Shown: positions 47,413-59,795 of the stretch, in pieces
How the letters are laid out: every line of letters starts with the position of its first letter
Numbering within the stretch: the first letter of the stretch is position 1
Source of the DNA: Amyelois transitella
Taxonomy: Eukaryota; Arthropoda; Insecta; Lepidoptera; Pyralidae
Assembly (NCBI RefSeq): GCF_032362555.1
Contig: NC_083511.1
Coordinates: forward strand, 6,634,001-6,698,000
Direction of reading: 5' to 3'
Length of the DNA stretch: 64,000 nt
The notes under the pieces: model-generated
Seen by the model: the letters and a program-made list of their open reading frames with translations, nothing else
Told to the model about the DNA's origin: nothing
The model's database searches: none
Position numbers and translations under genes: made by a program

Positions 47413-48022
47413 TGAAGTCACTATCAGTTGTTATCATTGCACAGCCATACAAATACACTAAAGCTTTATTTACTTGACAGAATAATGTACAAGAACGGTG
47501 ACATACGGCACTGTATTGTGGCGTCAAGCCGGTCACTGTCAACATGATTGTGAGTACTTGACGAGACACAGCCGCCGAGTCAGGTCAATTAGCGCGTCCG
47601 TAGTTAGAAGGACTACGGGAAGGGAGGGAGAATGTGATTTTAATTTGATATTGTATGATTATTTAACAGTACTTCGATAATGATGACAATTTAAAATATG
47701 GGTTATTGTTTGCTACACTTTATTAGCCCCACGAACAAAATTGCAATGGTCCCCTCCTTTCCGAATTAACATTCTAGCGTGATATATATTTTTGTAATTT
47801 AGGTACTAAATCTAAGAATACACAGACTACATAAGAATACAAAATTACATAAAAAAAAGAAAAGTAATTGCCATAGTAATTTTTATTTAATTTTTTGATA
47901 TTTTTCATTTGCTTTATTTCATTACCTTATGGTATATTTTATCTAATTGTATAATAAAAATATGATGCAATAATGAATGTAGTGTAGTAGGTAGCCATTT
48001 TATCTTGGTTAAAATTGACATA
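47413..48022. other. Spacer between the two P450 genes
   Basis: Upstream region of copy 1 and 3' flank of copy 2. A GC-richer patch at about 47500-47640 has no recognised function. TTATTATACAATTAG near 47947 gives TAATAA on the minus strand downstream of the copy 2 stop. Confidence 0.45.
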
Positions 48023-49734
48023 TTAACGACGTTTCGCGTGTAGCCATACGCCATCTTTAGAGGAATAAAGTAAAGAATAATCTTCGATGTTGAATTCCAG
48101 CTTAGTTTTAGGAGACGGGCTCAATTTGAACGTCTTGACGAACTCTGCTACCCCGATTTTTGTCATGATGATAGCAAATCGCATACCTGCAACATTTTCT
48201 GATTAAATAACAAACAAAAAGTACTTACAATAATACAGGATATAACGAAAAATCCTGCCTATCGGATGCCTACAACGTAAACCAAATAAAAATAGATATC
48301 CATCTACATGCCAAATTACAGCCCATACGGTCCAGTAGTTTAGGATTACCTTGGTAGATAAGCCAGTCACCTTTGTTTTTATAGATATACATTACATAAG
48401 TACATACCTATACAGTTTCGCGGTCCATCTCCAAATGACATATCGATATCACGTAGAATATTGTTTTTATTTTCAGGAGCAAAGTTTTCAGGATTGAAAA
48501 TTTCTGGATTTTTTATAAATTTTGGATCATTTTGCAATGCACCAATAGAAACAAGAATACTCGCACCTTTGGGTATAACTGTTTTAGTTCCAGGTATTTG
48601 ATAATCAGCTTCACATTTACGAAAAATAGTTGTGGCAATAGGGTATTTTCTCAAGGTTTCGTTTACAACCATGTCTAAATAAGTCATTTCATTGATGGCG
48701 TCGTATGTAAGTTTGCCCTTATATTTCGTAGACACTTTACATATTTCTCCATAAAGACGATTTTGTATGTTTTGATTTAGAGATAATTCGTGAAAGATAT
48801 ATGAAATCAGCCAAGAGGTTGGTTCTACGCCAGCAAAGTAAAATATTGTTGCCTGAGCGAGTAACAGTTCTTTGTCTACTTCTACTTCAAATACTCCATT
48901 TTCTCCCCTGTTATTTAATTTTTCTTGATTTATTAAGGTTATTATCAGGTCCAAAACATCATTTGATTTTTGGGATATTTGTTTTTTTTGCTCAATTATA
49001 TTATTCAGGAGATTTATTAATGCCTTTTCCGCTTTGCGATTTGTGTATATATACTTTCTAATCCCTGGAAACAAGGATTCCAGAAAAAATGATATTTTGG
49101 AAGAGGTAGTTATTTTGAGCACATTTTTTGTTATATAATTAAATTCATTATCATCGGAACTAAAAGGGTTTGTATCCACACTGAAAACGCAAGAAGTGGT
49201 GGCTTGTATCGCGTACTTTTCTGATAGCTGTTTCATTTCCTGTTCACTTTGTTTATGTGTCAATTTCAATACAGCATCAACGTAGTTTTCGGCACATTTC
49301 TGTATAGATGGACACATACCTTTTATTTTCTTGGATGTAAATACTGGTGTCAAGTTTTGTCTCAGCACTTTCCAAGTATCATCTTTGACAACAAACAAAT
49401 TCTCATTGATTTTACCCCTGGACGGTGTAAGGCCTCTGTTTCTAAATATTTGAAAATCCTTTATCAGAATTTGCTTTATAATTTCCGGGTCTTTCAGAAG
49501 GAGTATAGGCTGATAACCTTGGTATAAACCGACAACTTTTTCCTCTGGATACTGTTTGTAAATTTTCCAAATAAAATCAGGAAATGTCTCAAGCGTAAAA
49601 GTTATAGCAGCAAAGTTACCAAATATAGGTATCGGTTCGGGCCCACTTACACCTCTTTTACGCCATATTGAATGCTTACTTTTTAAATATAAATGAATAA
49701 AATAAATTAAAATTGCCAACAATATATACAACAT
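48023..49734 (-). CDS. Cytochrome P450, CYP6-like (CYP3 clan), copy 2
   Basis: Model: complement of join(48023..48186, 48408..49734), 496 codons before TAA. The phase-1 intron (221 bp) is at the same place as in copy 1, right after CIG; exon 2 starts MRFAIIM. It has an N-terminal membrane anchor (residues 1-17), C-helix WKVLRQ, K-helix ETLRKYP, PENF and the heme loop FGDGPRNCIG with Cys441. Two departures stand out. The I-helix reads FAGVEPTSW, so Pro305 occupies the position of the Thr that normally helps oxygen activation, with Thr306 next to it. The residue before the heme loop is Ser (DMSFGDG) instead of the usual Pro. The frame is otherwise intact, so it is probably expressed but may have unusual chemistry. 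It is a tandem duplicate relative of copy 1, clearly diverged. Confidence 0.93.
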
Positions 49735-49784
49735 CGTGATGATGATTCTTTATTATGAGAATACTTTCCAATGGTTTAGAGACA

Positions 49785-49792
49785 TTTATATA
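49785..49792 (-). promoter_or_regulatory. TATA box of P450 copy 2
   Basis: TATATAAA on the minus strand within GAGGTATATAAATGTC, about 50 bp upstream of the ATG at 49734, the same arrangement as in copy 1. Confidence 0.65.
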
Positions 49793-52700
49793 CCTCTTAT
49801 TTAATAGTTTATGTAGGTTTACAGCCAGTAAAGAATTTAATAGACCATTACATGCATAAATTCACGCCGTTTTCCCGCAGGGGTAGGCATAGACTACACT
49901 ACATCTTTCCTAAATAGACCATCACATGCAAGGAAACTAAAAAAGGTGTTGTTCTCTGTTATAAATTATTACAGTTATACTTGAAAGACGATAGGCTGGT
50001 TTAGAAAGCTAAAATTTTTGATTACGCAAATTTGTCTGAAGAAAAATAAATTCTCAAACCATCAGACAATGTCGAGGTGCAATGTTTTGTAAACTAAATG
50101 CCAAACCGAGGTTTTGCATAAAATAATTGGTCTGACGGGGCACGGGTGAGCGGTGCATCGCTAAAATAAAACAGTCCATCTTCAACCGAGTGGTTACGAG
50201 AAGTTATTGCGAAACTTGTAAGATAGAGGCGGGTCTTGGGCGAAACTTTCAATTATTTAGAGTATCCCAAATTATGTACGTTTGTTGGCTCTTTTCAATT
50301 ATTTTAAAATAATATGTCTATGTTTTGCAAGTTTTGTTATATTGGATGATCTTATTATTCATTAATTTTTGGAAATTATTATTGTCTAGTAGGTAATTAT
50401 CCCTCACTACGATTTTAAAGATTTCTAATCTACAGAAATGTGGTGTTAATTTCTTAAGGATAATATTAATATTTTTAGTCCGTTCTGAGTCCGAGTCTTA
50501 AGACAGTTAAGAAATTTATAAAAAATAACGCCTACTAAAAAAGTGTACTTATGTAAACAAACAAAAATAAGAGCGCACTTTTTTTCGTTATAATTCCATT
50601 CGTTTTCTTGAAATTACGAATAAATAAAACGATGTTATAGTGAAGCTTTTTGAAATAAATATACTTATTACTACTGGGAAAAATAATTCGACGTCTACTC
50701 TTGGGGAGAGTCGTTGCAACGGTTTCAGGCGTGAAAAATGATTTTATTAAAATATAAAACGAAGCTGTGGCACTTTCACGGAATTTAATAATCTTTATTA
50801 GATTTTTGCTTGAAGATCTGAAGCGTCATAGTGAATATCTCAAATTTAAGTTAGTATAGTTAAAAAAAATTATTTCAGTTGAAAATGTTTACTAATTTGT
50901 TTATATATTATTAACACGCCTTTATCCATTACGGGTAGACAGAGCCAACAATCTTTTGAAAAGGCTTTGACCACGTGCAGCTGGTGTATTGTGTAAATTT
51001 ATTATTTTATTTTAATTATAAACTTGACAGCGGTCAAATTAAATGCAACTTATTTAAAAAAGGGTTTCAATTTGTGCGTTTTGTCCGAAAATTATAATAG
51101 GTTTATGTAATAATATGAAATTTTATTTATCAATAGAAAAATAAGCAATAAGTAGAACCGCGGTATATATTAATGAAGTGCGAATTTAAATACTTTGTTC
51201 TTTTTTATTGTTATTTCACTTATAGAATCGTGATCGGCAAATAAATTATGCAATAAAATACTAGTATCTCATAGTAGTTATTTTTCTTTTCATATGCCTA
51301 TTTTAAACCCACTGGTTAGAGCTGTTCGTTGATATATCAGTCAGTTTCCTCTTTTATAATAATATATATAGCTATGTTATTTATTACACTTTGTTTTATT
51401 TTGTGCATTTATGTTAAATATTCTTAAAAATCCAATTATCGTTTTGTAATTTGTTATTTTTTTTATGTGCAATAAGAAATTTAAAAACAAACTAACTATA
51501 CTAACTAAGGTGAAGTCAAACTGGCATGTAGTATGGGAGTAAATTTACCAATAGTCAATGGACAGTCACGGTATGGATCGTATTAACCAAACCACTACAC
51601 TGCGGTTGGCCGGCACATTTCCCCGCCTCAGACAATTATGTCTGACGTCACGACCACATGTATTTCACTATGCATTGACATTTGATGCAAAATACTATTG
51701 ACTATGCTATATACATATACTTTATATGAGTGAGATGAACTGACTACTACATATGATAATCTTTAGTGAATTCGCTAAAGATTGAACAGGGTATTCGTAA
51801 GTATATACGTTGAAAAGTGCACTGTTATCATCAATAAGTATAAGATGAAATTAGTGATTGAATAACTGATTGACAGAAATATAACCCTAAATTTGTTCTA
51901 GGCGAAGGAAGCTGAAATTTGTTCTGTTTGTTTCCGAATATCTTAAAATTTACACGGGGACAGCAAAAAGGAAGAGCGGTGGATATTACCTAATTTCCTA
52001 AAAATAACTACAGGCAAAGTCTACTACAGATGGGAGTCGCTTCGTCCAATCACCAATTTAACTCCAAACTCATCCAATCTAGGATCCATGGTCAAGAGCT
52101 ACTATGCAGAGTGGTGAGGATGCAACCTTGACTATAGCTACGAAGAAGACGGCACTGAACTAAGTAAGTAACTAACTGAAAATCCAAATTTCTCAAGTCT
52201 ATTAAGATATTCCTTTATACTTTTTCAGAAAAGCAATCGACAGACCTGAAAGATGCTGGCACGGCACCGCTACGAGTACCTTCACCAGGCTGTTTACTTA
52301 AATTTATGATTTCATTTGGTGTCGCATATTTCAGCGATGCGCCATTTTGCATCGAAACACCGCAATATCATCCACGAAGCTTACGGTTTTTTGTTACTTA
52401 CAGTCATAATAAATCGTTGACTGTATAATGTTATTGTTGGTGACGATATTTTTCGGTCACACTCGTTTGTGAAGGTTTTGTGTTAAATTCTTAAGATTAA
52501 GCTTAAGCAATGTTTAACATGTCATCGTAAATGTGTATTGGTTGATCTATCATAATTTTGTATTTAATAGTCTCTGTATCACATTTGCGTGAACCCTCCG
52601 CCTGGGGCCACTTTCCGATATTTATCTTTCCACCTCGTCCGATCTGTAGCGTAATTAGTCTTAAAACCATTACGTGATTACTTAATACTTATTTCTGTAA

Positions 52701-55076
52701 GTACAACCTTTTTGTTGTGTGTTCATTAGTTAATATTTTCAAAAGCAACTGTTATAGTAAAGGTAACGTATGCAATATGTCCTATTCTAAGTTTATCTTC
52801 ATTGTACCTATTTATAAATCCTTGTTACAATCGGAAATTCGTTTCAAAGGTTTACTATAATGTAATTCATACAATACTGTTTAGTATTAATTAAATTTGT
52901 CTTTAAAGTAACTACGATGGTCTGATGTAAATGAACATCTAACAAGCTTTTGTATTAAGTGAAACATGTTCTCAAATTAATTTAGGTATAATCAATTGTC
53001 GCGTCTTCAATTACGTTAACGATTATTATTATTTTCATGACACAGGAAGCGTTCTAACATGAATTGTACATTTGTGGCCATGACATTATTAATTAAACCT
53101 TCAAGTAAACAAGAAAGCCTTTTCGCGCGAAAATTTCCTGATTTTTTATGTTGGACATATGAATGTGTTAAAAACCTTGCTGTAACATAAAAAGTGGCAT
53201 ACATTTTTTTCCTCATGCAGTTTTTTGCTTAGAGGGCTAAGGAAAAAACTGCACTCAAATCAGACTAATAATTTTCAGGTGATGCTATTTTTTAGTGATT
53301 TTTTAAGATAATATACCTAGAATCTAGCTGATATCCGCGAGAAAATTGTACCCTATTGTTAAAGAGTAACATTTATACATAGACAGAGACAGACGTTCGC
53401 ATTTATTGTGCTTTTCAAAATCACAAATTCAGTTTTCGCTAGCACATACCTACTAATACAAGTTCTACCCCTACAAATCCTACTTAACTTTTTATAACGT
53501 GACAATATATTTCTCTCCCTTATATTACCACATATAACTACCAACTTCTTGTGAAAACCTTGTATGAGAAAACCAAAGGCACGCAATACGTGTTATCGTG
53601 CCTTCGGGTGTAGTTATAGTAAAAATCCGCAATGCAGCTACATTGAAACTTTTACTTTTTGGAGGAAAACTAGTATACAGTCATGGAATCGATATTAAGG
53701 TGTTTATAATAACGTCATCTTTAATCTTAAGATTAAACAATTAATATTTCGTCATCCAACGTTAAATCAAAAGTCGCTTGCAAAATGATTACAATAATAA
53801 ACTTTCAAAGGTAACAACAGTAGGTTTACGAATCAACAATGCCTTAATAACAATTACATCGGTCTCTGTTCGTGCATAGTTACAAGTTACTACCATTTAT
53901 CTCTGATTACAAAGATTCAGTGGCGGACCCTTTGAGGCATAGTTGAGGAACATAAACTATTTTATGTATACGGAGCTTGTCATAAAGCGGGCTTGAGATA
54001 GGGAGTTGGTGCGCCTGTATTGTTTTCAGTTTGTCGGCGAAACGGCTAACTGAAGCGACGGTTGCTATCCTCCATTTTAATATAGGTAAATTTATGGCAC
54101 TTTAAATATATTTTAATTAACATTTATAGTACCTTAAGGTAAGTTGATTAAAGATTATGAAAGACTGCAGGTGAACCTACTAAGTAATTTTTAGATTAGA
54201 TTTCTAAGATAAGCAAATTGATTTCCCTACGATTTAAATAATTCGATATTAACAATATCTTAACTTCATAAGACATACTTATTTTCAAATACTACAATTT
54301 TGGTATTCAGGATTCAAAACAAGATTGTGCCAAAATCAAACAAATATGAGAGCTTTTAAATGAGTTTGTTTCGGAGTACCTACGTGGCATCGCGATGGTT
54401 CCTTGTTAGTAACTGCATCTTGCTTCATAATAACAAAATCTTTTTATTCCACACTCGACATCGCCGCAATATTGTGGTTTTGCAAACTTTGTCCGCATTT
54501 GCATGTGTGTTTGTAAGCATTTGTATTTTTCCTACGAACAGTAGGAAGCCACCTGTTGTAAAGTTTTTAATTAAGTGTGGGGATCGGGTAGCGTACCGTT
54601 TTTTCTTTTTGTTGAATTCTGTTTCCCTCTGAAATAACTAGTTTCCTTAGCTTAAAATTCTAATTAATGAGTACGTTTCCTTTGTTTTCATAAACTACTC
54701 GCAATATGGGTTGACTCCATACGGTGTCACTACGGCAATAAATTGTCTTAATAAGTAAAAATGAAAATGACATCAAAATCATAGAACAAAAAAGTAGTTT
54801 GGTTTAAAAGAGAGAGAGAGAGACAGGGGGGGATGACGGCATTGCTTTATACAATGTTGTAATAAAAATATAATTATGAATGCATTGCAAGTTTATAATA
54901 AAAACCATGCTTTAGAATCGGCATTTTAGTACTTACTTTGTAGAATTCGAAAACACAGTGAAAAGAAGCGAAAAACACGTTAATTAATTTTAGACAATTA
55001 ATATAATTTTTTTCGTATCTATTTTATAAAACAAACATAAAAAGAAAACAGGATATCTCTTAATTTTTCAACCGTG
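49793..55076. other. Intergenic region between P450s and gypsy element
   Basis: AT-rich. Contains a fragment of the short interspersed repeat at about 50935-50990 (minus), a CACGCCGTTTTCCCGCAGGG fragment near 49863, and an (AG)n tract at 54809-54823. GC-richer patches near 50110-50240 and 52020-52160 may be old repeats. No gene recognised; open frames up to 90 codons show no domains. Confidence 0.45.
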
Positions 55077-55081
55077 ACAAT

Positions 55082-55170
55082 TGTTGTGATTATTATTGGT
55101 GCATGTCATTTATTTGTGGGTATTGAATAAACAAATTAGTCTTGGTTCAACCTGCCTTTCAATTACGACA
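55082..55170 (+). repeat. 5' LTR (89 bp)
   Basis: Very short LTR. It contains GAATAAACAA, a possible poly(A) signal, but no TATA box; AATTAGTCTTGG lies in its middle. How transcription starts is unclear. Confidence 0.93.
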
Positions 55171-55185
55171 TGGTGTCAGGTGTCG
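55171..55185 (+). promoter_or_regulatory. Primer-binding site of gypsy element
   Basis: TGGTGTCAGGTGTCG begins directly after the 5' LTR. TGG pairs with the CCA end of a tRNA. The TGGTGTCAG core suggests tRNA-Leu, but the exact tRNA is inferred. Confidence 0.75.
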
Positions 55186-55277
55186 TCTAAAATAATTAAT
55201 TTTCGGTATAAAAAGTCGACTTTAAGCTAAAATTAAGTGTTCGTACGTAGAAAAAGTGATAGTGTTTTATTATTACT

Positions 55278-58200
55278 ATGGAACACGCGCGTCCGCCATC
55301 GGAATTATGCCTAGAGGGCGGGCCGGCAAACCGCGCTGACGCGTGGCGAAAATGGTACAAGCAGTTTTTGGTGTTCCTGAAGGCCTCGGGAGTCTATAAA
55401 GAACCGACAGATGTACAAGCCAGTCTCCTCATTAACCTGATAGGCTCAGAAGGTTACGACGTATATACTACGTTTAAATTCGAAAAGGAGACTGATCGGG
55501 AGAATTTCGACAAGTTGGTCAGCAAATTTAATGAGCATTTCGGTACGAAACAAAATACTACCATGGCTCGTTTCAAATTTTTTACAAGAAATCAAGAAAA
55601 TGGTGAATCTGTCGATGAGTACGTCACAGCATTGAAAATACTTTCGCAGCATTGTGAATTCGAGCATCTCGAAGAAGGTCTGATACGCGATCGTGTTGTT
55701 TGCGGGGTCACCGATGGAAAAATACGTGATCGATTACTGAGAGCTGAGGATCTGACCCTCGCACGAGCTGTGAAGATTTGTCAAGCTAGTGAGATGTCTA
55801 CAGAGGAAAAACGGCAGATAGAAGGAACCAAGGCGGTAACCGACGGGGGCGCGTCGTCGGCAGCCGTGGACGTGGTGTACGGCGGCGCAGGCGGACCGTC
55901 GCGAGCGGCGCGTGGCGGCTGGGGCCGGCCGCGGCCGCGGGGCCAGCTCCGTGCGGCCGGCGCTCGGGGAGCGGCCACTGCAGGCGGCCGACGCGGGGCA
56001 GCTTCTAGGAGTGCGTGTCGGGCTTGCATGAAGGATCAGTGTGACGGAGACTATAAGTGTGCGGCTAGAAATGCTCAATGTTTTTGGTGCAGTGAACGGG
56101 GACATTTTAAAAGTGCATGTCCTAAGTTAAAGAGCAGAGTATACCAAATTGAGGAAGAGTTATCAACTGACGATTCAGATTTGTACTACGTCTCCACGGT
56201 CGACAATTTCGGTGACGGTATGGACAGCCACAAATGGTATGAGACTTTATTTTTATATGGTAGTGATTTAAAAGAAAGATTTAAGCTAGATACTGGTTCG
56301 GATTTAAATGTAATGTCCTTGAAAACATATTGTAAATTGGGTTTGAACTTATCAGAGTTAACATCAGATAATACGAGAGCTTTATCGTTTTGTGGCAATT
56401 TTATTCCTATTGTTGGATCATGTTACATCAATTGGTTTTATAAAAATAAAGTGTATAAATTACGTTTCATAATTTCTGAACACGACTGTCAAAATGTGCT
56501 GGGCAAATTTTCTTGTGAACAACTAGGCTTAATAAAACGTTTATATTCAATAGATATTAACCAGTATGATGATATTTTCAAAGGTTTGGGAAAGTTGCCT
56601 GGCAAATACAAAATAGTAACAATTCCGGGCGCGCAGCCGTCAGTCTGTCCCGTTAGAAAAATACCCGTGGGCGTACGAGATAAGTTACGAATCGAATTAG
56701 ATCGAATGGAAAATCTAGGCGTTATTAGAAGAGTGACGCACCCGACCCCGTGGGTGAATGCAATCGTAGTGGCGGCGAAAAAAGATGGCAGCATTCGAGT
56801 GTGCCTCGACCCGCGGCCGCTTAATAGGGCCGTGCGACGCGCACACTACCCGTTGCCGACGCTCACTGATATCGCGACTAAATTAGAAGGAGCTAGGTAT
56901 TTTAGTAAATTAGACGCTCGATCTGGATTTTGGATGGTTCAGTTAGATGATGATAGCGCTGATTTATGTACGTTTGGAACACCATATGGCAGATACCAGT
57001 ATCTACGTTTACCTTATGGTATAAACTGTGCATCTGAAGTTTTTCATCAAAAAATACGTCAAATATTAGAGGGCTTAGAGGGCGTAGATTCATTTGTTGA
57101 TGATGTCATAGTTTGGGGGTCTTCAATTTCAGAACATGACGAGAGGCTTAAGCTTTTATTAAATAGGGCACGTGATGCTGGTATTAAATTTAATAAAGAA
57201 AAATGTGAATTTTGTGTTCAAACGGTAACTTACCTTGGACATACCTTTAGCTCCAAAGGTATGCAAATAGATGAAAGTAAACTTAAGGCAATTCGTGACA
57301 TGCCGAATCCGCAAGACAGGAGTTCATTAGAGCGTTTTTTGGGCATGGTAAATTATTTATCAAAATTTATACCACATTATTCAGAGATAGCGGCTCCTCT
57401 ACGTATCCTTTTGAAAAAAGACTCTGTATGGAATTGGGACGAAGTACATGAAGCGACCGTGCGGCGTTTAAAAGAGTCAGTGTGCGCCGCGCCTGTACTG
57501 GCTTTGTATTCTGCGCGCGAGCCGGTGCTGTTATCAGTAGACGCGAGCTCTCGCGCGCTCGGCGCAGTGCTCATGCAGGGCGGCCGGCCGGTCGAGTATG
57601 CGTCATCCACACTCACCGACACGCAATGCAGGTATGCTCAAATTGAAAAAGAGCTGTTGGCGATCGTGTTTGCGCTCGAACGATTTCACCAATATGTTTA
57701 TGGCCGTAAAGATGTCACAGTGGAGACGGATCACAAGCCATTGGAAACGCTATTTCATAAGGCGTTGGATTCCGTTCCAGCCAGACTGCAGCGCATGATG
57801 TTACGTATACAGGGATACGATTTCAAGGTTACGTATAAACCTGGAAAATATATGTTCGTTGCAGACACCCTTTCGAGGGCACCTTTACCTGAACAGTTAC
57901 AACAAAAAGTAAGTGATGAAATTTCGGAGCAATCATGTTTTCTTATAGAAAATGTTAGGTTTAGTGACAGTAAATTGAGTATGATAAAGGAGCATACAAT
58001 GAAAGATGAAGAATGTCAGTTAATTATAAGATATATAAAAAATGGCTGGCCAAATTATAAGTATGAAGTGGATGAAAGAGTAAAAGAGCAGTGGTCGTAT
58101 AAGGAAAGTTTTGAATATGTCGATGGTATAATATTTAAAGATAATTTGGTTTATATTCCATTTAAGTTAAGGTACGAAATGGTAAAGCGAGTTCACGATG

Positions 58201-59327
58201 GGCATATGGGTATAGATAGATGCAAACGGCATGCGCGGGATGTGATGTTCTGGCCAGGGATGTCTCGAGACATCGAGAGTGCAGTACGCCGCTGTGCGAC
58301 GTGCGCCGAGAGGGTGGCGCGGCCCGCGCGGGAACCGCTCTTGCCACATCCTATCCCGAGCCTGCCGTGGGCTAAAATAGGCTCGGACATATTTCAGAAC
58401 GGTAACAAGTATTTTTTAATCTTAGTCGACTATTTTTCGAATTATATCGAAGTTTGTCCACTGCTGAACATTACTAGCAAGACAGTCATAACAGCGATGA
58501 AGGATCAATTTGCAAGGCACGGCATCCCACAGGAACTGATAACTGATAATGGGCCAGCGTATGCCTCGAAGGAATTTGCTACATTTAGTAAGCAATGGGG
58601 GTTCAAACATGTTACGAGTTCGCCGAAATATCCGGTATCAAATGGACGAAGTGAGAAGGCAGTACACATAGTTAAAAATATGTTAACCAAATCTTTGTCA
58701 TCTGGTTCTGATTTCTATTTAGGGTTGCTAAACCTTAGAACAACTCCCAGGGATGGAATTAGCTCACCATCTCAGTTACTTATGGGACGCAGGCTTAATT
58801 CCAGGCTCCCATCTCACGACTGTAAACTGCAACCCAGCCGTGACAACCGTGACGATTATAAGGCTATCACAAGCAAGCAAGCCCGCGACAAACAGCACTA
58901 TGATAAACGAGCACGAGCGTTGCCGGAGCTGCGGGCTGGGCAACGTGTGGTGATGGTGGACGCCGGAGACAGGAAGCACGCGCGCGTCCAGGCGCGGGCG
59001 CCACAACCACGCTCCTACTTCGTAATAGACTCAACAGGAAAGCGGTACAGAAGAAATAGACGCCATTTAATTAATGTGGAGGCAGCTCTTTCTTCTCCAT
59101 CCCAATATACGCCCGAGGAGCAAGAACATTACGAGGAAGAGGATTGGTCCATGGCCGAAAGTGAGGACAACGCAGATGATCCTACGTTTGTTTTAACCAG
59201 CGGGGATGGGTCGCGTCTCTCTGAGGACTCCCGGGGTGATATTTTGAAAGGCCGGTTAGATCGCGCGCGCAGACCGGCGGCTGAGGCGGCCCGCACTATT
59301 ATTGCCAAACTAAATAGGGAAAAATAA
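55278..59327 (+). CDS. Gypsy fused Gag-Pol polyprotein (1349 aa)
   Basis: A single frame encodes all retrotransposon proteins. In order: a Gag capsid-like region (about 1-180); a low-complexity Gly/Arg/Ala linker (about 190-245); a CCHC zinc knuckle (C268, C271, H276, C281); an aspartic protease with DTGS at 338-341; reverse transcriptase with FSKLDARSGFW and FVDD at 606-609; RNase H starting SVDASS (Asp755); an integrase zinc-binding domain (H973, H976, C1006, C1009); and an integrase core with the triad D1037, D1090, E1126 (35 residues between the last two). The C-terminal tail is acidic. There is no env frame and no Gag-Pol frameshift, so the Gag:Pol ratio must be set otherwise, for example by proteolysis or mRNA processing. 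The leader from LTR to ATG is 107 bp. Local GC is high in the linker (55,840-56,000). Confidence 0.95.
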   Translation: MEHARPPSELCLEGGPANRADAWRKWYKQFLVFLKASGVYKEPTDVQASLLINLIGSEGYDVYTTFKFEKETDRENFDKLVSKFNEHFGTKQNTTMARFKFFTRNQENGESVDEYVTALKILSQHCEFEHLEEGLIRDRVVCGVTDGKIRDRLLRAEDLTLARAVKICQASEMSTEEKRQIEGTKAVTDGGASSAAVDVVYGGAGGPSRAARGGWGRPRPRGQLRAAGARGAATAGGRRGAASRSACRACMKDQCDGDYKCAARNAQCFWCSERGHFKSACPKLKSRVYQIEEELSTDDSDLYYVSTVDNFGDGMDSHKWYETLFLYGSDLKERFKLDTGSDLNVMSLKTYCKLGLNLSELTSDNTRALSFCGNFIPIVGSCYINWFYKNKVYKLRFIISEHDCQNVLGKFSCEQLGLIKRLYSIDINQYDDIFKGLGKLPGKYKIVTIPGAQPSVCPVRKIPVGVRDKLRIELDRMENLGVIRRVTHPTPWVNAIVVAAKKDGSIRVCLDPRPLNRAVRRAHYPLPTLTDIATKLEGARYFSKLDARSGFWMVQLDDDSADLCTFGTPYGRYQYLRLPYGINCASEVFHQKIRQILEGLEGVDSFVDDVIVWGSSISEHDERLKLLLNRARDAGIKFNKEKCEFCVQTVTYLGHTFSSKGMQIDESKLKAIRDMPNPQDRSSLERFLGMVNYLSKFIPHYSEIAAPLRILLKKDSVWNWDEVHEATVRRLKESVCAAPVLALYSAREPVLLSVDASSRALGAVLMQGGRPVEYASSTLTDTQCRYAQIEKELLAIVFALERFHQYVYGRKDVTVETDHKPLETLFHKALDSVPARLQRMMLRIQGYDFKVTYKPGKYMFVADTLSRAPLPEQLQQKVSDEISEQSCFLIENVRFSDSKLSMIKEHTMKDEECQLIIRYIKNGWPNYKYEVDERVKEQWSYKESFEYVDGIIFKDNLVYIPFKLRYEMVKRVHDGHMGIDRCKRHARDVMFWPGMSRDIESAVRRCATCAERVARPAREPLLPHPIPSLPWAKIGSDIFQNGNKYFLILVDYFSNYIEVCPLLNITSKTVITAMKDQFARHGIPQELITDNGPAYASKEFATFSKQWGFKHVTSSPKYPVSNGRSEKAVHIVKNMLTKSLSSGSDFYLGLLNLRTTPRDGISSPSQLLMGRRLNSRLPSHDCKLQPSRDNRDDYKAITSKQARDKQHYDKRARALPELRAGQRVVMVDAGDRKHARVQARAPQPRSYFVIDSTGKRYRRNRRHLINVEAALSSPSQYTPEEQEHYEEEDWSMAESEDNADDPTFVLTSGDGSRLSEDSRGDILKGRLDRARRPAAEAARTIIAKLNREK

Positions 59328-59783
59328 ATCATAATGCAATCTGAGCTTAAAATTAGAATTGTATAAAATTGGTATAAAAGATTGTACTATGTTACTTCAC
59401 CCAAGCTGTTATTGTTAATTGTCCGACTTCATAAAATTAAATGTATGTAAGTATTTTTATTTTTGTATGTATGTTCACCAATTTTCTTAGTCATTTTTTT
59501 TTCCAAATTTTCGATTAATATATTTTTGTTTAAAAGGGCTTATATATATCAGCGGTGATCCCATAAAAATTACAATGATAAGATTAGCCTTTATAAAAAA
59601 CTGTAAAAATATACATTAATCTAGATATATAATATATATATATTAAGGTATGTAGTATTGAAGTCGGTTATATGTTTATTTTTCTTGTTTTTTTTTTTTT
59701 TTTTTCTATGTATATTATTGTTTAAGTTGCTGACTCATAACATAACAAATTATTTTAATTTTTTTTTCTGTTAATTTTTTTTT

Positions 59784-59795
59784 GTGAGGGAAAGA
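59784..59795 (+). promoter_or_regulatory. Polypurine tract of gypsy element
   Basis: GTGAGGGAAAGA lies immediately before the 3' LTR (purine run 59786-59795), where plus-strand DNA synthesis would start. Confidence 0.8.

Noticed and set aside
52020-52160. GC-richer stretch resembling an old transposon tail
   Set aside because: I could not match it to a specific family or find its ends.
58753-58953. Short frames on both strands inside the gypsy Gag-Pol region
   Set aside because: Shadows of the 1349-codon frame.
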